A DNA stretch of 64,000 nt from Saprospiraceae bacterium (GCA_019187225.1 JABAQQ010000011.1:124001-188000); one strand, 5' to 3'; shown: positions 16,554 to 25,923, counted from the stretch's first letter. Numbers and translations: made by a program. The notes: generated by a model from the sequence alone, not told the origin.

Positions 16554-16713
16554 CTTGACACAAATTTAAGAGAGTTTTGTGTGCGGAAAAATTAGACCAT
16601 CTCATCTTTAATTGCCCTTATTTTGCGCAATATAAACGTCCTTTTTTCCAAATTGTATGCAAATAAAAACGACCCATGCGAAACCAATTCGCATAAGCCG
16701 TTGAAAATCAATG

Positions 16714-16787
16714 TGGGCCCGGCAGGAATTGAACCCGCGACCGTCTGATTATGAGTCAGCTGCTCTAACCGCCTGAGCTACGGGCCC
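16714..16787 (-). tRNA. tRNA with CAU anticodon (Met or Ile2)
   Basis: The minus strand folds into a cloverleaf: acceptor GGGCCCG/CGGGCCC, D arm GCTC/GAGC, anticodon loop CTCATAA, T stem GCGGG/CCTGC with loop TTCAATT, discriminator A. The anticodon stem GCTGA/TCAGA has a mismatch at its first pair. The anticodon is CAU; elongator Met and lysidine-modified Ile2 cannot be told apart safely by eye. CCA is not encoded. Confidence 0.93.
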
Positions 16788-16792
16788 TTGTT

Positions 16793-16813
16793 CAGTTTGC
16801 AGTTTGCAGTTTG
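16793..16813. repeat. Short heptamer array (CAGTTTG x3)
   Basis: Three perfect tandem copies of CAGTTTG lie just upstream of the tRNA-CAU gene (minus strand). Same period as the other heptamer arrays in the window. Confidence 0.8.
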
Positions 16814-16856
16814 CAACTGCCCGATTGAACGCCGCAAAGATAAAATTAATTCCAAG

Positions 16857-17028
16857 TAAAAACTTAGGCAGGGGTAGCGCCCCGAAAAATTTGTAGCAGA
16901 AAGACCGACATTATTTCGTGGAGGGACAATTCCCCCGAAACATATTCCGGGGCGCTGCCCCTCCATGGTAGATTTTGTGCACAAATCACTACAAATTTTT
17001 CGGGGCGCTGCCCCTGCCTAAGTTTTTA
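16857..17028. repeat. 172-bp element with 40-bp terminal inverted repeats
   Basis: The segment 16857-16896 is the reverse complement of 16989-17028 with one mismatch in 40. Each arm contains GGGGCAGCGCCCC or the variant with T. A third copy of the core (GGGGCGCTGCCCC) lies inside at about 16950-16962. There is no reading frame. It resembles a non-autonomous MITE or REP-type palindromic element and makes up most of the 410-bp space between tRNA-CAU and murF-alr. Confidence 0.85.
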
Positions 17029-17052
17029 CAATTCCAATAATAAACGCCTTCA

Positions 17053-17196
17053 ATAAACTGCCTACTGCCACTGCCCCCTGCCCACTGCTACTGCCACTGC
17101 TACTGCCACTGCCACTGCCCACTGCTACTGCCACTGCTACTGCCACTGCCCCTGCCACTGCCCCCTGCCCCTGCCCCCTGCCCACTGCCCCCTGCC
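17053..17196. repeat. Low-complexity ACTGCC/CCTGCCC tract
   Basis: About 140 bp of tandem 6- to 7-bp units (ACTGCC, ACTGCT, ACTGCCC, CCTGCCC) run up to the stop codon of the murF-alr gene. Spacing is irregular, with no unique spacers, so it is not a CRISPR array. Confidence 0.85.
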
Positions 17197-19761
17197 TCAC
17201 TCCTGCCAATACACCCGTTTCACCCGCTCCGAAATGTTCGTGAACACCTCGTATGGAATGGTTTGCAGGCAAGCGGCCAATTCCTGCACCGGCGGGTTTT
17301 CACCGAAAATGATCACTTCATCGCCTTCGCGGGCGGCGGGGATATCGCTCACATCCACCATCGTCATGTCCATGCAGACGTTGCCGATGGTCGGCGCTTT
17401 TTGGCCGTGGATCAACACGCCATAGCGCCCGCCACCCGCCAAACGCAACAGGCCATCGGCATAACCGATGCTGATCGTGGCAATGCGCCGGTCATGCTCG
17501 AGAATGCCGCTGTTGCGGTTGTAACCCACGGTGTCGCCGGGCGGGATATTTTTGATCTGGCTGATGGTTGCCTTGAGGGTATTGACGACGCGGAGTTGAT
17601 CCTGCAAGCCGCTCGAATCAATGCCGTAGAGGCCGATGCCGAGCCGTACCATGTCGAAATGGTATTCGGGGAAACGCGCGATGCCGCCGGTATTGACAAT
17701 GTGACGCAACGGAACGTAGCCGAGCGCATCGGTGATCTGCCCGAACATTTCGGTAAATGCCGCTGCCTGCCGGTGCGTGAAAGCATCGTGCTGCGGTGCG
17801 TCGCTGGCCGACAGGTGCGAAAAGACGGAGCGGACTTCGAGGTTGGGGAATTGCCGCAGCCGTTCGGCAAGCGCCTGCATGTCGGCCGGTTCGAAGCCGA
17901 GGCGGTGCATGCCCGTATCCAATTTCAAATGGACGGCAAGCCGTTTCGTTTTTCCGGAAAAATGGACGAGTTCGTCCAGCAGCGGCAGACTGTATATTTC
18001 CGGTTCCAGCCGGAAACGGTACAAAGCGTCAAAACTGGCCGGTTCGGGATTCAGGACAAGGATGGGCAAATTGACGCCGGCATGCCGCAATTCAATGCCC
18101 TCGTCAGCATAGGCGACCCCCAAATAGTCTACTTTATGGAATTCAAGCAATTTAGCCAATTCCGCCGAACCGCTGCCGTAACCCGCCGCTTTTACCATCG
18201 CCAGCATTTTAGTGCCGGGGCGCAACAAACGGTTGTAAACGTTGAGGTTGTGAATCAAAGCAGTTAAGTTTACTTCCAATATGGTCTTGTGCGCTTTTTG
18301 TTCCAGCCTGCGGGCGATGCGTTCGAACTCGAACGGGCGGGCGCCTTTCAACAATATCAATTCATCGCGAAATTCCATATTGTGGAATTGCTGCAAAAAG
18401 GTATCGGTATCCGCAAAAAATGCGGATTCAAAGTCCGGAGGCAGTTTTTGCCGGATCGCCGTTATTTCCGAGCCAATGCCGATGAGCCGGGTCACCGCTT
18501 GTTCCTTGATCGCCGATGACACTTTTTCGTACAACTGATCTTTATCCTGTCCGCTTTGCAGGATGTCGGAGAGGATCACGGTGAATTTGCCCGCCCGTGC
18601 CTGTTGGGCAGCAAACTGCAACGCGATGCGCAGCGACGCAAGATCGTTGTTGTAGAAGTCATTGACCAACGTGCAGCGGTTGATGCCCGCTTTGAGTTCG
18701 AGCCGCATTTCCACCGGCTCCAGCCGCCGCATCCGGACAGCGATCTGCTCCTGCGGGATGCCGGTCAGATGCAACAACACCCAGCAATGAATGGCATTTT
18801 CGATGCTCGCGGCGTCGGAAAAAGGGATTTCGATTGCGGATTTGGGATTGCGGATTTGGGATTGCGGATTGCGGATTTGGGATTGAGAACTCCGTCCGGT
18901 ATTGATCTCTTGGGCTTGTGCCGATGTGCTGTTCAGGTTTGAGAACACGCCTGAGATACGCGTGGCCCCACCCGGTAGAGGTTGAATTTCGGCAATCTGA
19001 AAATCGGCTGCCTTGCCTGTTTTCGACCAGGAATAACTGCGGTTCGCAAGGTTCGAAGACTTCACGGCCGTTTCAATGGTTTCATAGTCGCTGCAATAGA
19101 TCAAGGTTTCAACCCCGGCGAACAAGCGCATTTTTTCTTCGGTTTTTTGCATTTTTGAAGAAAAACCCTCGCGGTGTGCCGGTCCGATGTTGGTAAATAT
19201 CCCTATGGTCGGTCGGATGATGCGCGCCAGGCGCTCCATCTCGCCCGGCTGCGAAATACCTGCCTCGAACAGCGCCATCGTGTGTTCAGGTCGCATTTGC
19301 CATACCGATAATGGCACTCCCACCTGCGAATTGTAACTTTTAGGGCTTCGCACGATGTTGAAATCCGGCGCGAGCAATTGGTAAAGCCACTCTTTCACCA
19401 CCGTCTTGCCGTTGCTGCCTGTGATGCCGACGACAGGGATGTGAAATTGCGCCCGGTGATGCGCGGCCAGCAACTGCAGGGCATCCAGCGAATTGCGGAC
19501 TTGTAGGACGTTCGACTCCGGGTAATTCGCAACTTCGACCTGTTGACTGACTACAAAATTGCGCACGCCGGCTTTATAAAGCTCGGGCAAATAGCGGTGC
19601 CCGTCGTGGCGGGCTCCGGCCAGGGCGAAAAACAGGGAGACAGTGGGAGCGATGATGTGACGGCTGTCGAGTAAAATTTGCTCGGTCGTTGCCGCGGGAT
19701 CTGCCTGTTTCAGCCAAACCGCGCCGGTGATCTTCTGAATGTCGGAGATGGAGTAGTTCAT
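17197..19761 (-). CDS. murF-alr: Bifunctional UDP-MurNAc-tripeptide:D-Ala-D-Ala ligase / alanine racemase
   Basis: The 854-aa fusion makes D-alanine and adds the D-Ala-D-Ala dipeptide to the peptidoglycan precursor. The N-terminal MurF half has the P-loop GITGSNGKT (about 110-118) and GIFTNIGPAHREGF; the racemase half has the PLP lysine in MVKAAGYGSG (about 522) and the catalytic tyrosine region VGYNRNSG (about 743). The fusion is characteristic of Bacteroidota. At residues about 293-310 the MurF part contains SQSQIRNPQSQIRNPKSAI, the translation of a heptamer array, absent from what the family would predict there; the frame continues intact. It is divergent from tsaE, with 63 bp between starts. 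Confidence 0.95.
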   Translation of the reverse strand: MNYSISDIQKITGAVWLKQADPAATTEQILLDSRHIIAPTVSLFFALAGARHDGHRYLPELYKAGVRNFVVSQQVEVANYPESNVLQVRNSLDALQLLAAHHRAQFHIPVVGITGSNGKTVVKEWLYQLLAPDFNIVRSPKSYNSQVGVPLSVWQMRPEHTMALFEAGISQPGEMERLARIIRPTIGIFTNIGPAHREGFSSKMQKTEEKMRLFAGVETLIYCSDYETIETAVKSSNLANRSYSWSKTGKAADFQIAEIQPLPGGATRISGVFSNLNSTSAQAQEINTGRSSQSQIRNPQSQIRNPKSAIEIPFSDAASIENAIHCWVLLHLTGIPQEQIAVRMRRLEPVEMRLELKAGINRCTLVNDFYNNDLASLRIALQFAAQQARAGKFTVILSDILQSGQDKDQLYEKVSSAIKEQAVTRLIGIGSEITAIRQKLPPDFESAFFADTDTFLQQFHNMEFRDELILLKGARPFEFERIARRLEQKAHKTILEVNLTALIHNLNVYNRLLRPGTKMLAMVKAAGYGSGSAELAKLLEFHKVDYLGVAYADEGIELRHAGVNLPILVLNPEPASFDALYRFRLEPEIYSLPLLDELVHFSGKTKRLAVHLKLDTGMHRLGFEPADMQALAERLRQFPNLEVRSVFSHLSASDAPQHDAFTHRQAAAFTEMFGQITDALGYVPLRHIVNTGGIARFPEYHFDMVRLGIGLYGIDSSGLQDQLRVVNTLKATISQIKNIPPGDTVGYNRNSGILEHDRRIATISIGYADGLLRLAGGGRYGVLIHGQKAPTIGNVCMDMTMVDVSDIPAAREGDEVIIFGENPPVQELAACLQTIPYEVFTNISERVKRVYWQE
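18833..18881. repeat. Heptamer array inside the murF part
   Basis: Seven tandem units alternate between ATTGCGG and ATTTGGG. They are read in frame on the minus strand as repeated Ile-Arg-Asn-Pro/Gln-Ser. Confidence 0.9.
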
Positions 19762-19806
19762 GTGGGGCGAAATTCAGGATTTTCAATAGAAACACGGCAT
19801 TAATTA

Positions 19807-19814
19807 TACTTTTG
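19807..19814 (+). promoter_or_regulatory. Probable -7 box of tsaE
   Basis: TACTTTTG, 11 nt before the ATG of tsaE, fits the phylum's TAnnTTTG -7 element. The transcript would have almost no leader, which makes this tentative. Confidence 0.45.
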
Positions 19815-19824
19815 CACCCCGTTT

Positions 19825-20250
19825 ATGGAAATCCTCATTCACTCCCTTCCCGAACTCGATGCCAGCATTCCCCGCGTGCTGCAAGCCCTTGCCGGCCGGC
19901 GAAAAATTGCGCTGTATGGCGACATGGGGGCGGGCAAAACGACTTTCGTCAAGGCGCTCTGCAGGTATCTCGGTGTGCGGGAAACGACCGCCAGCCCGAC
20001 TTTTTCACTGGTGAACCAATATCATTATATGGAGAAAGACGGCTCGGAAGCCTTGTTTTACCACCTGGACCTGTACCGTCTGGCGTCGCTGAAAGAGGCC
20101 CTGGACATCGGCATCGAGGACCTGCTGTACGATCCCTGGTACTGCGTCATCGAGTGGCCGCAACTGGCAGAACCTTTGCTTCCTGCGGATGCAGCAAAAA
20201 TTCAGATCGAAATAACGGGCGAAACTTCCCGCCGACTGCTAATTTTGTAG
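19825..20250 (+). CDS. tsaE: tRNA threonylcarbamoyladenosine biosynthesis ATPase TsaE
   Basis: TsaE is the ATPase of the TsaB-TsaD-TsaE complex that installs t6A at position 37 of ANN-decoding tRNAs. The 141-aa protein has the P-loop YGDMGAGKTTFVKAL (about 31-45), SPTFSLVNQYHY and HLDLYRL, then IEWPQLAEPLLP, all matching the family. Length is normal. It is divergent from murF-alr and followed by a heptamer array and alanine dehydrogenase. Confidence 0.95.
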   Translation: MEILIHSLPELDASIPRVLQALAGRRKIALYGDMGAGKTTFVKALCRYLGVRETTASPTFSLVNQYHYMEKDGSEALFYHLDLYRLASLKEALDIGIEDLLYDPWYCVIEWPQLAEPLLPADAAKIQIEITGETSRRLLIL

Positions 20251-20278
20251 GTTCTTATGACCGCTTTCGTTATATCCC

Positions 20279-20334
20279 CAACAACCAATAACCAATAACC
20301 AATAACCAACAACCAACAACCAACAACCAATACC
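20279..20334. repeat. Heptamer array between tsaE and ald
   Basis: Eight tandem units, CAACAAC or CAATAAC, ending with CAATACC, immediately before the alanine dehydrogenase start. The unit is the reverse complement of the GTTRTTG unit found at 39713-39782. Confidence 0.92.
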
Positions 20335-20343
20335 ATCCATTCG

Positions 20344-21537
20344 ATGGAAACACTCGCCATACCGCACACACAAACTGAAACGCTGGAGGTGCATCCCAGG
20401 CACCAACGGCTGTTTATCGGCATTCCGAAGGAAATGACTTTGCAGGAGAATCGCGTGGCCTTGGTGCCGCACTCGGTCGCGACGCTCACGGCACATGGCC
20501 ACCGCATAGTAGTGGAAACGGGTGCGGGTGAAAAGGCCGGATTCAGCGACCTGGATTACTCGGAAGCCAGGGCTAAAGTCACGAACAGTCGCGAGGAGGT
20601 CTTTCAGGCCGATGTGCTGCTCAAGGTTGCCCCGCCCATGCTGGACGAAGTGGACCTGATGCGGCCTAATCAGGTAGTCATCTCGCCGATCCATCTGCCG
20701 CTTTTAGAAACCAACTACATCATCAAGTTACAAAAAAAACGCGTCATTGCCTTAGCGATGGAGTATATCCGCGACGACCAGACGAGGATGTATCCTATCG
20801 TGCACGTGATGAGCGAGATCGCGGGCATCAGCGCGATTTTGATCGCTGCCGACCTGCTGGCGACGGCGCGGGGTGGCAAGGGTGTGCTGTTGGGCGGTAT
20901 CGCGGGCGTTCCGCCGGCTAAAGTGGTCATCCTTGGCGCCGGCGTCGTGGCGGAATTCGCCACCCGTACTGCCCTCGGGCTGGGGGCCGAAGTGCGTATT
21001 TTCGACAATAACGTGTACAAACTGATGCGTCTGCAAAATCAGGTGGGTCGGCAGTTGCATACTTCGGTCGTGAACCCCGTCCATCTGAAGGAACAACTTC
21101 TCACTGCCGATGTCGCCATCGGGGCAATCCACTCGTCGCAGGCGAGTTCGCCGATCGTAGTATCCGAGGACATTGTGCGGCAGATGCGACCCGGTTCGGT
21201 CATCGTAGACGTGAGTATTGACCAGGGCGGCTGTTTTGAAACTTCCGAAACGACCACGCACGACAAGCCGACCTTCGTGAAACACGGGGTGATCCACTAT
21301 TGCGTGCCGAATATTCCCTCGCGTGTGGCTGGCACTGCCTCTGACGCCATCAGCAATATCCTTACTTCTTTGCTGCTGAAAGCCGAATCGGGCGGGATTT
21401 TGCCGCTCATCACCGGCCACGAAGGACTGCGCAACGGCGTGTATACCTATAAAGGCTGCCTCACCAATGCTTATCTTGGCGAGCGTTTTCAGTTGAAAAG
21501 CACGAGTCTGGATCTGCTGATCACGTCAGATTATTGA
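20344..21537 (+). CDS. ald: Alanine dehydrogenase
   Basis: The enzyme reversibly converts L-alanine and NAD+ to pyruvate and ammonia. The 397-aa protein has the N-terminal IGIPKEMTLQENRVAL (family pattern GVPKEIKxxExRVA), the Rossmann segment VVILGAGVVAEFATRTALGLGA and the acidic IFDNN at the end of the second strand. DVSIDQGGCFETS and YCVPNIPSRVAGTAS complete the match. About 20 extra residues precede the conserved N-terminus; a later start is possible but no closer Met is obvious before the KEMT segment. The heptamer array ends 10 nt before the start. Confidence 0.93.
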   Translation: METLAIPHTQTETLEVHPRHQRLFIGIPKEMTLQENRVALVPHSVATLTAHGHRIVVETGAGEKAGFSDLDYSEARAKVTNSREEVFQADVLLKVAPPMLDEVDLMRPNQVVISPIHLPLLETNYIIKLQKKRVIALAMEYIRDDQTRMYPIVHVMSEIAGISAILIAADLLATARGGKGVLLGGIAGVPPAKVVILGAGVVAEFATRTALGLGAEVRIFDNNVYKLMRLQNQVGRQLHTSVVNPVHLKEQLLTADVAIGAIHSSQASSPIVVSEDIVRQMRPGSVIVDVSIDQGGCFETSETTTHDKPTFVKHGVIHYCVPNIPSRVAGTASDAISNILTSLLLKAESGGILPLITGHEGLRNGVYTYKGCLTNAYLGERFQLKSTSLDLLITSDY

Positions 21538-21563
21538 AAGGAGATGAATCGGGATTCCCTATC

Positions 21564-22628
21564 CTAATACAAACCTGAGTCATGTCCGAACTTGCCCTCC
21601 ACTGACCGGTTCTTGACAAACACCCCCAACACCATCTCCGCTGCCGCAAAGGGCGACATTTTACCCGCCAGCACTTCCGGCTCTACAGCAGCCCATTTTT
21701 CCCGGACGGCGGGATTACTGAAAAATGCTGTGTGCAAACCCGCTTGCAGCGCCTCGCGCAGCCAGTAGCCCGCTTGTTGCCGCCGGTTTTCGTGGAGATA
21801 ACCATTGGCAAGCGTAAAATCGCGGTATTCCCGGATGGTTTGCCATATCTCTGCAATGCCGGTTCCCTGTTCGGCGCTGCAAGCCAATACTTTAGGTGTC
21901 CAACCACTCGGTGCGGGCGGGAGCAGGTGTGTTGCGTTGAGGTAAAAGGCGCGCGCCTGGTTTGCCAGTTTGACGCGATCGCCATCGGCTTTGTTTACCG
22001 CCAGAATATCGGCCATTTCCACGATACCGCGTTTGATGCCCTGGAGTTCGTCGCCCGCACCGGGCAGCAGCAGGAGCAGGAAAACATCGGTCATGCTGTG
22101 CGCCGCGATCTCCGACTGCCCCACGCCGACAGTCTCGATGATAACCGTGTCATAACCTGCGGCCTCCACCAACAAGATCGTCTCGCGGGTTTTACGCGCC
22201 ACGCCTCCCAGCGATTCGCCCGACGGCGAAGGGCGGATAAAGGCCAATTCGCTGGCCGAAAGCCGTTCCATGCGTGTTTTGTCGCCGAGTATGCTGCCTT
22301 TGCTTACCGAACTTGTCGGGTCAATGGCCAATACCGCCACACTTTGTCCTTGCCCGGTCAGCAGCGTTCCGAGCGCCTCGATAAAGGTGCTTTTGCCCAC
22401 ACCCGGCGCGCCGGTTACGGCTATTCTTAGTGATTGAAGGATTGGTGATTGGTGGATTGGTGATTGGTGATCGGTTGATTGGAGGAGCAGGGCAATAATT
22501 TCCTGCGCCAGTGCCTGGTGGTCGGGTCGGGCGCTTTCCACCAGTGTGATGGCCTGACCCAACACCACGCGGTTGCCGGAGCGGATGCCTTGCACGAATT
22601 GTTCGATGGTGGGTAGGGGGCGGCGCAT
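21564..22628 (-). CDS. meaB: Methylmalonyl-CoA mutase-associated GTPase MeaB
   Basis: MeaB is a G3E GTPase that protects and loads the cobalamin-dependent methylmalonyl-CoA mutase. The 354-aa protein has the P-loop GAPGVGKST (about 71-79), AIDPTSSVSKGSILGDKTRM, ETVGVGQSE and the guanine motif NKAD. Length is normal. Residues about 48-66 (STDHQSPIHQSPILQS) are encoded by a heptamer-like array just before the P-loop strand. No mutase subunit is in the window. Confidence 0.95.
   Translation of the reverse strand: MRRPLPTIEQFVQGIRSGNRVVLGQAITLVESARPDHQALAQEIIALLLQSTDHQSPIHQSPILQSLRIAVTGAPGVGKSTFIEALGTLLTGQGQSVAVLAIDPTSSVSKGSILGDKTRMERLSASELAFIRPSPSGESLGGVARKTRETILLVEAAGYDTVIIETVGVGQSEIAAHSMTDVFLLLLLPGAGDELQGIKRGIVEMADILAVNKADGDRVKLANQARAFYLNATHLLPPAPSGWTPKVLACSAEQGTGIAEIWQTIREYRDFTLANGYLHENRRQQAGYWLREALQAGLHTAFFSNPAVREKWAAVEPEVLAGKMSPFAAAEMVLGVFVKNRSVEGKFGHDSGLY
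22431..22485. repeat. Heptamer-like array inside meaB
   Basis: Repeats of ATTGGTG with occasional 8-bp units (ATTGGTGG). Read in frame on the minus strand as repeated Ser-Pro-Ile-His/Leu-Gln. Confidence 0.85.
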
Positions 22629-22685
22629 GGGGCGAAGTTAGGAATCCTTTGCGATAGTAAGGAGATGACTGTCAGTCGCTTTGCA

Positions 22686-25442
22686 TTACCTCCCGCCTCT
22701 GATCAGCTCGATGTAACCGTTCAGGATTTCGCTGCGCAGCACCTCGCCACCCACACGGTTTTCATAGACTTTACAGACATAGAGATAAGTGCCCTCGGCC
22801 ACGTCATTGCCTTCGGTATTTTTGCCGTTCCAGAGGATGGCCGGGTCTTGGGTGGCAAAAACGAGATTGCCCCAGCGGTTGAATATCTGCATGTCTACCC
22901 GGCTGATAAAGCGCCATCCCGGGAAAGGCCGGAATTCGTCGTTTTGGTCGTCGCCATTGGGCGTGAAGGCATTGGGCAATTCGTACTGAGGGCAATTGTC
23001 CTTGCACACGATATTGCTCCGCGCACTTTCGTTGCCGACGGAGTCTACCGCCGACACGGCATAGCACCCGGCCAGGCCGTCGTCGAGGGCATGAACGAGT
23101 GCAGTATTATCGGCGCCCTGGATTTCTTCGAGCAATCCGGGCGTTTCCCCCTCCGTCGGTGCGTACCAGACGCGGTAAGTAGTGGCATCGTCGGTACCGG
23201 CGCAGGTGATATTGGGATTGGTCCACGAAAGATAATTCTCGTAGGGAGGGTCGGGTTCTGTGCCGATTTGGCTGTCGCACAGATTCTTAACGGTCAGCAC
23301 AGGAGGACAGGGTGGGATCGTATCAATCGGCACGCCGCAATTTTCCTGGGAGTTGTTGAAGATCGGATTTACCACCCCGCCGATGCTGTAGGTGCCTACG
23401 CTTCGGACATAATAGCAATATTCTTTTCCGTTGATCAGATTTTTATCGGCATAGTTGCTGGTTGTCGTTTGAGCAATGGAATCGAATAGTCCGGTCGAGT
23501 CGTTTTTCCGGAAGATCACATAGCGGTAATTGTTCCAGGGGACGTCCGCCTGCCAGGAGAGCAGATTGGTCTGGTCGGTAGAATTGACTGTAAGGAACAC
23601 CGACGACGCCTCGTTCGTGGAGCCCAACGGCGTACCCAGCCCTTTTACATAAAAATCAATCTGGAAATGATACGGCTGCCCCTGTGTATTCAGGTTCATA
23701 TCGGTGAAACAGGTATCGTTGGCCTGCCAGAATTCATTGGCTGTAAACGAGGCGCCGGGGATTTCCTGCAGCGTACCGCCATTCAATCCCGGTGCCCGGC
23801 GCACCTGGTAGCGGTAGGGGCCGTGATTGAACACCGTGTCCAGGTCGTCGGCGACAGGTTTCGACCAGCAGACACGCATATTGCCCGTGAGCGGATCGGT
23901 TGTTTCAACGGAGACATTGGTGATGAGCGGCAAATCGCGGGGCAACTGCACGCAGACCTCGTCGGAGGCCAGACTTTCCACCAGGTTATAAGGGTAGCCA
24001 CCCGCTGAGATCTTGGCGAATTTCGCCAGTATTCTGTAACAATAAGTGCGGCCACGCTCCACGTTGACGTCCTTAAAATAGTACCGTCCGTTTTGTACCT
24101 GTTTGGTCACAAAGGTCAGTTCCGTATAACCTTTGCCGGCCAGACCCGGCGTACAACTATCGGGCGCAAACGGATTGCTGCCCTCGCGTCGCCACACAGA
24201 AAATCCATAGAAATAATTTTCGGCAGCAGCGTCGCACATGTAGGGTTTTTCCCAGGAGACTTCCACCTCACCGAACTGAGCATTCGCCTGTACGTCTTCC
24301 GGCGGCGGACCCACAACCTTTATCTTGACCGTTTTCAGATCGGCCAATTGGGGAATTGCCTTGCTGATAGAGTCAACCGCCTTAAAAACCACTGAATATT
24401 GTTGATTGGAGATATGTTCGCAGGCAGTGATCCACCGGAACGTTCCTTCAATGACCGGTGGGTTCCAGCCCGCCGGGCCGTCGAAAGTAGCCGGACTATA
24501 TGGCGTGCTGAGCGGGCCTCCCAAAGCTGTCAATTGCACGAGGTCGCCCGTATCGGGGTCGTTGGCGGTTACTTTAAACTCGACGGTATCGCCGGCTACA
24601 ACGCACAATTGGTTGATGGTTTGCACATCGGGCGGATTGTTGTCGCAGGCGTCCACGAAGATCTGCATGTCGCGGATGGTGGTATCTATGGGCACGCCGT
24701 TGCGCCAGGAGACGATGATAAAAGCAATGTTGTATTCGCCCGGCGCTTGCGGGTACTGCCAGAGTATCTCACCGGTCACGGGGTTGAGTTCCAGTTGATT
24801 GTTGATGCCCGGTATCACCTGGTCGGGATAACTGTAGTTGGGCACCGGCACTCCATGGGCCTGAAGCGGCACGATGAGTTGATACGAAAGACTGTCGAGG
24901 TTGGGGTCAAAAGCATTGGGATTGTGTTTGAAAGGCTTGCCGACGCAGGCGTTGTCAATGGGCGGTTGCAGGAGGTAAGGTGTGGTATTGGTTCCGCCAA
25001 ATTGCGATCCCTGAAACCAGAAAGTAGTCTCGATGTGGAACGGCACGTTGTCCGATGAGGGCGGATTGACGTTCACAATGCCCGCATTCCGGTTGGGGTC
25101 CGTCATAGAGATCGTATACCACGCCGGACCGGGGTAAGAGTGCTCGGCGATATAGGTGTTGTATTTGATGTCATTGGGCAACACGATGCCCTGAGGCGGG
25201 TTACCGGGGCCGTTGGTACGCACCACCTGCTGACGGGTTCCATCTCCCCAATCGAGCGTCAGCGTATCGCGGTCGGCGTTCACACTGCTGGCTTTCGTCC
25301 AGGTGATAATGGTGACGCGAACTGTAAGAGGGCCGATTTGCTCCACGTGGATTTCACCCGCACGGTTGTGTGTCGCCCATATGGCAAGCGGACTGCAAAG
25401 AAGAACAAGGCAGGGTAGAAGTGTGCGTAGCCTGAATTTCAT
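22686..25442 (-). CDS. Large secreted protein with CHU_C (T9SS type B) sorting domain
   Basis: The 918-aa protein starts at ATG 25442, giving a signal peptide (LLPCLVLLCSPLAIWA). The mature part begins THNRAGEIHVEQIG, a start often seen in CHU_C proteins of this phylum, followed by Ig/PKD-like and fibronectin-like beta domains (repeated YCYRI, YRVWYAP segments). The C-terminus has the type B sorting domain: NAFTPNGDDQNDEFRPFPG, MQIFNRWGNLVF and EGTYLYVCKVY. It is predicted to be secreted by the T9SS and attached to or released from the cell surface; the ligand is unknown. A Met at 25487 would put 15 residues ahead of the signal peptide and is less likely. Confidence 0.88.
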   Translation of the reverse strand: MKFRLRTLLPCLVLLCSPLAIWATHNRAGEIHVEQIGPLTVRVTIITWTKASSVNADRDTLTLDWGDGTRQQVVRTNGPGNPPQGIVLPNDIKYNTYIAEHSYPGPAWYTISMTDPNRNAGIVNVNPPSSDNVPFHIETTFWFQGSQFGGTNTTPYLLQPPIDNACVGKPFKHNPNAFDPNLDSLSYQLIVPLQAHGVPVPNYSYPDQVIPGINNQLELNPVTGEILWQYPQAPGEYNIAFIIVSWRNGVPIDTTIRDMQIFVDACDNNPPDVQTINQLCVVAGDTVEFKVTANDPDTGDLVQLTALGGPLSTPYSPATFDGPAGWNPPVIEGTFRWITACEHISNQQYSVVFKAVDSISKAIPQLADLKTVKIKVVGPPPEDVQANAQFGEVEVSWEKPYMCDAAAENYFYGFSVWRREGSNPFAPDSCTPGLAGKGYTELTFVTKQVQNGRYYFKDVNVERGRTYCYRILAKFAKISAGGYPYNLVESLASDEVCVQLPRDLPLITNVSVETTDPLTGNMRVCWSKPVADDLDTVFNHGPYRYQVRRAPGLNGGTLQEIPGASFTANEFWQANDTCFTDMNLNTQGQPYHFQIDFYVKGLGTPLGSTNEASSVFLTVNSTDQTNLLSWQADVPWNNYRYVIFRKNDSTGLFDSIAQTTTSNYADKNLINGKEYCYYVRSVGTYSIGGVVNPIFNNSQENCGVPIDTIPPCPPVLTVKNLCDSQIGTEPDPPYENYLSWTNPNITCAGTDDATTYRVWYAPTEGETPGLLEEIQGADNTALVHALDDGLAGCYAVSAVDSVGNESARSNIVCKDNCPQYELPNAFTPNGDDQNDEFRPFPGWRFISRVDMQIFNRWGNLVFATQDPAILWNGKNTEGNDVAEGTYLYVCKVYENRVGGEVLRSEILNGYIELIRGGR

Positions 25443-25603
25443 GTGTAATATCTGTTTGAACCGGGAACTGGGACAATGGAGGTACAAGATTAAAGTTTAT
25501 TTTCCGGTAAAATGTGAAAAATCTGTTGTTTTGCTAAAACACTCGAAAAAACGCAAGTAGCGCGTTCTCCAATATCCCGACATACAAATTCCTGATATCC
25601 CTT

Positions 25604-25923
25604 ATGCTGCTGTACAATGTCACCATCACTGTTGATCTCGACGTGCACGAAGAATGGGCGCGCTGGATGCGCGAAACCCACATCCCCGACGTCATGTCCA
25701 CCGGAATGTTCATCTCCTACCGGATGAGCAGGTTGATCGGACACGAACACGTTGATTCAGAGATTTATACAGTGCAGTACCTCGTGAAAGATATGGCGCA
25801 TCTGCGCCGCTATCAGGAAGAGTTTGCGCCCGCGCTCCAGCAACAACACAGAGCGCGTTACGAAGGCAAATTCGCTGCCTTTCGCACAGTGATGGAGGTA
25901 GTGGATCACAATGAGAAATATTG

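Larger units (their letters stand above)
15290..16604 (-). mobile_element. Complete IS3-family insertion sequence, about 1.3 kb
   Basis: Two overlapping transposase frames lie between imperfect terminal inverted repeats. The left end begins TGAGGTGGCTCAATTTCGCC (15290 on). The right end, read on the minus strand from 16604, begins TGAGATGGTCTAATTTTTCC, and both continue GCACAC. About 19 of the first 26 positions agree. No target-site duplication is visible at these exact ends (AAA left, TCT right), so the boundaries could be off by a few bases or one end may have been rearranged. The element looks able to move. Confidence 0.85.

Noticed and set aside
17053-17196. Possible CRISPR array
   Set aside because: Units are 6-7 bp with no unique spacers and no cas genes nearby; it is a simple tandem repeat.
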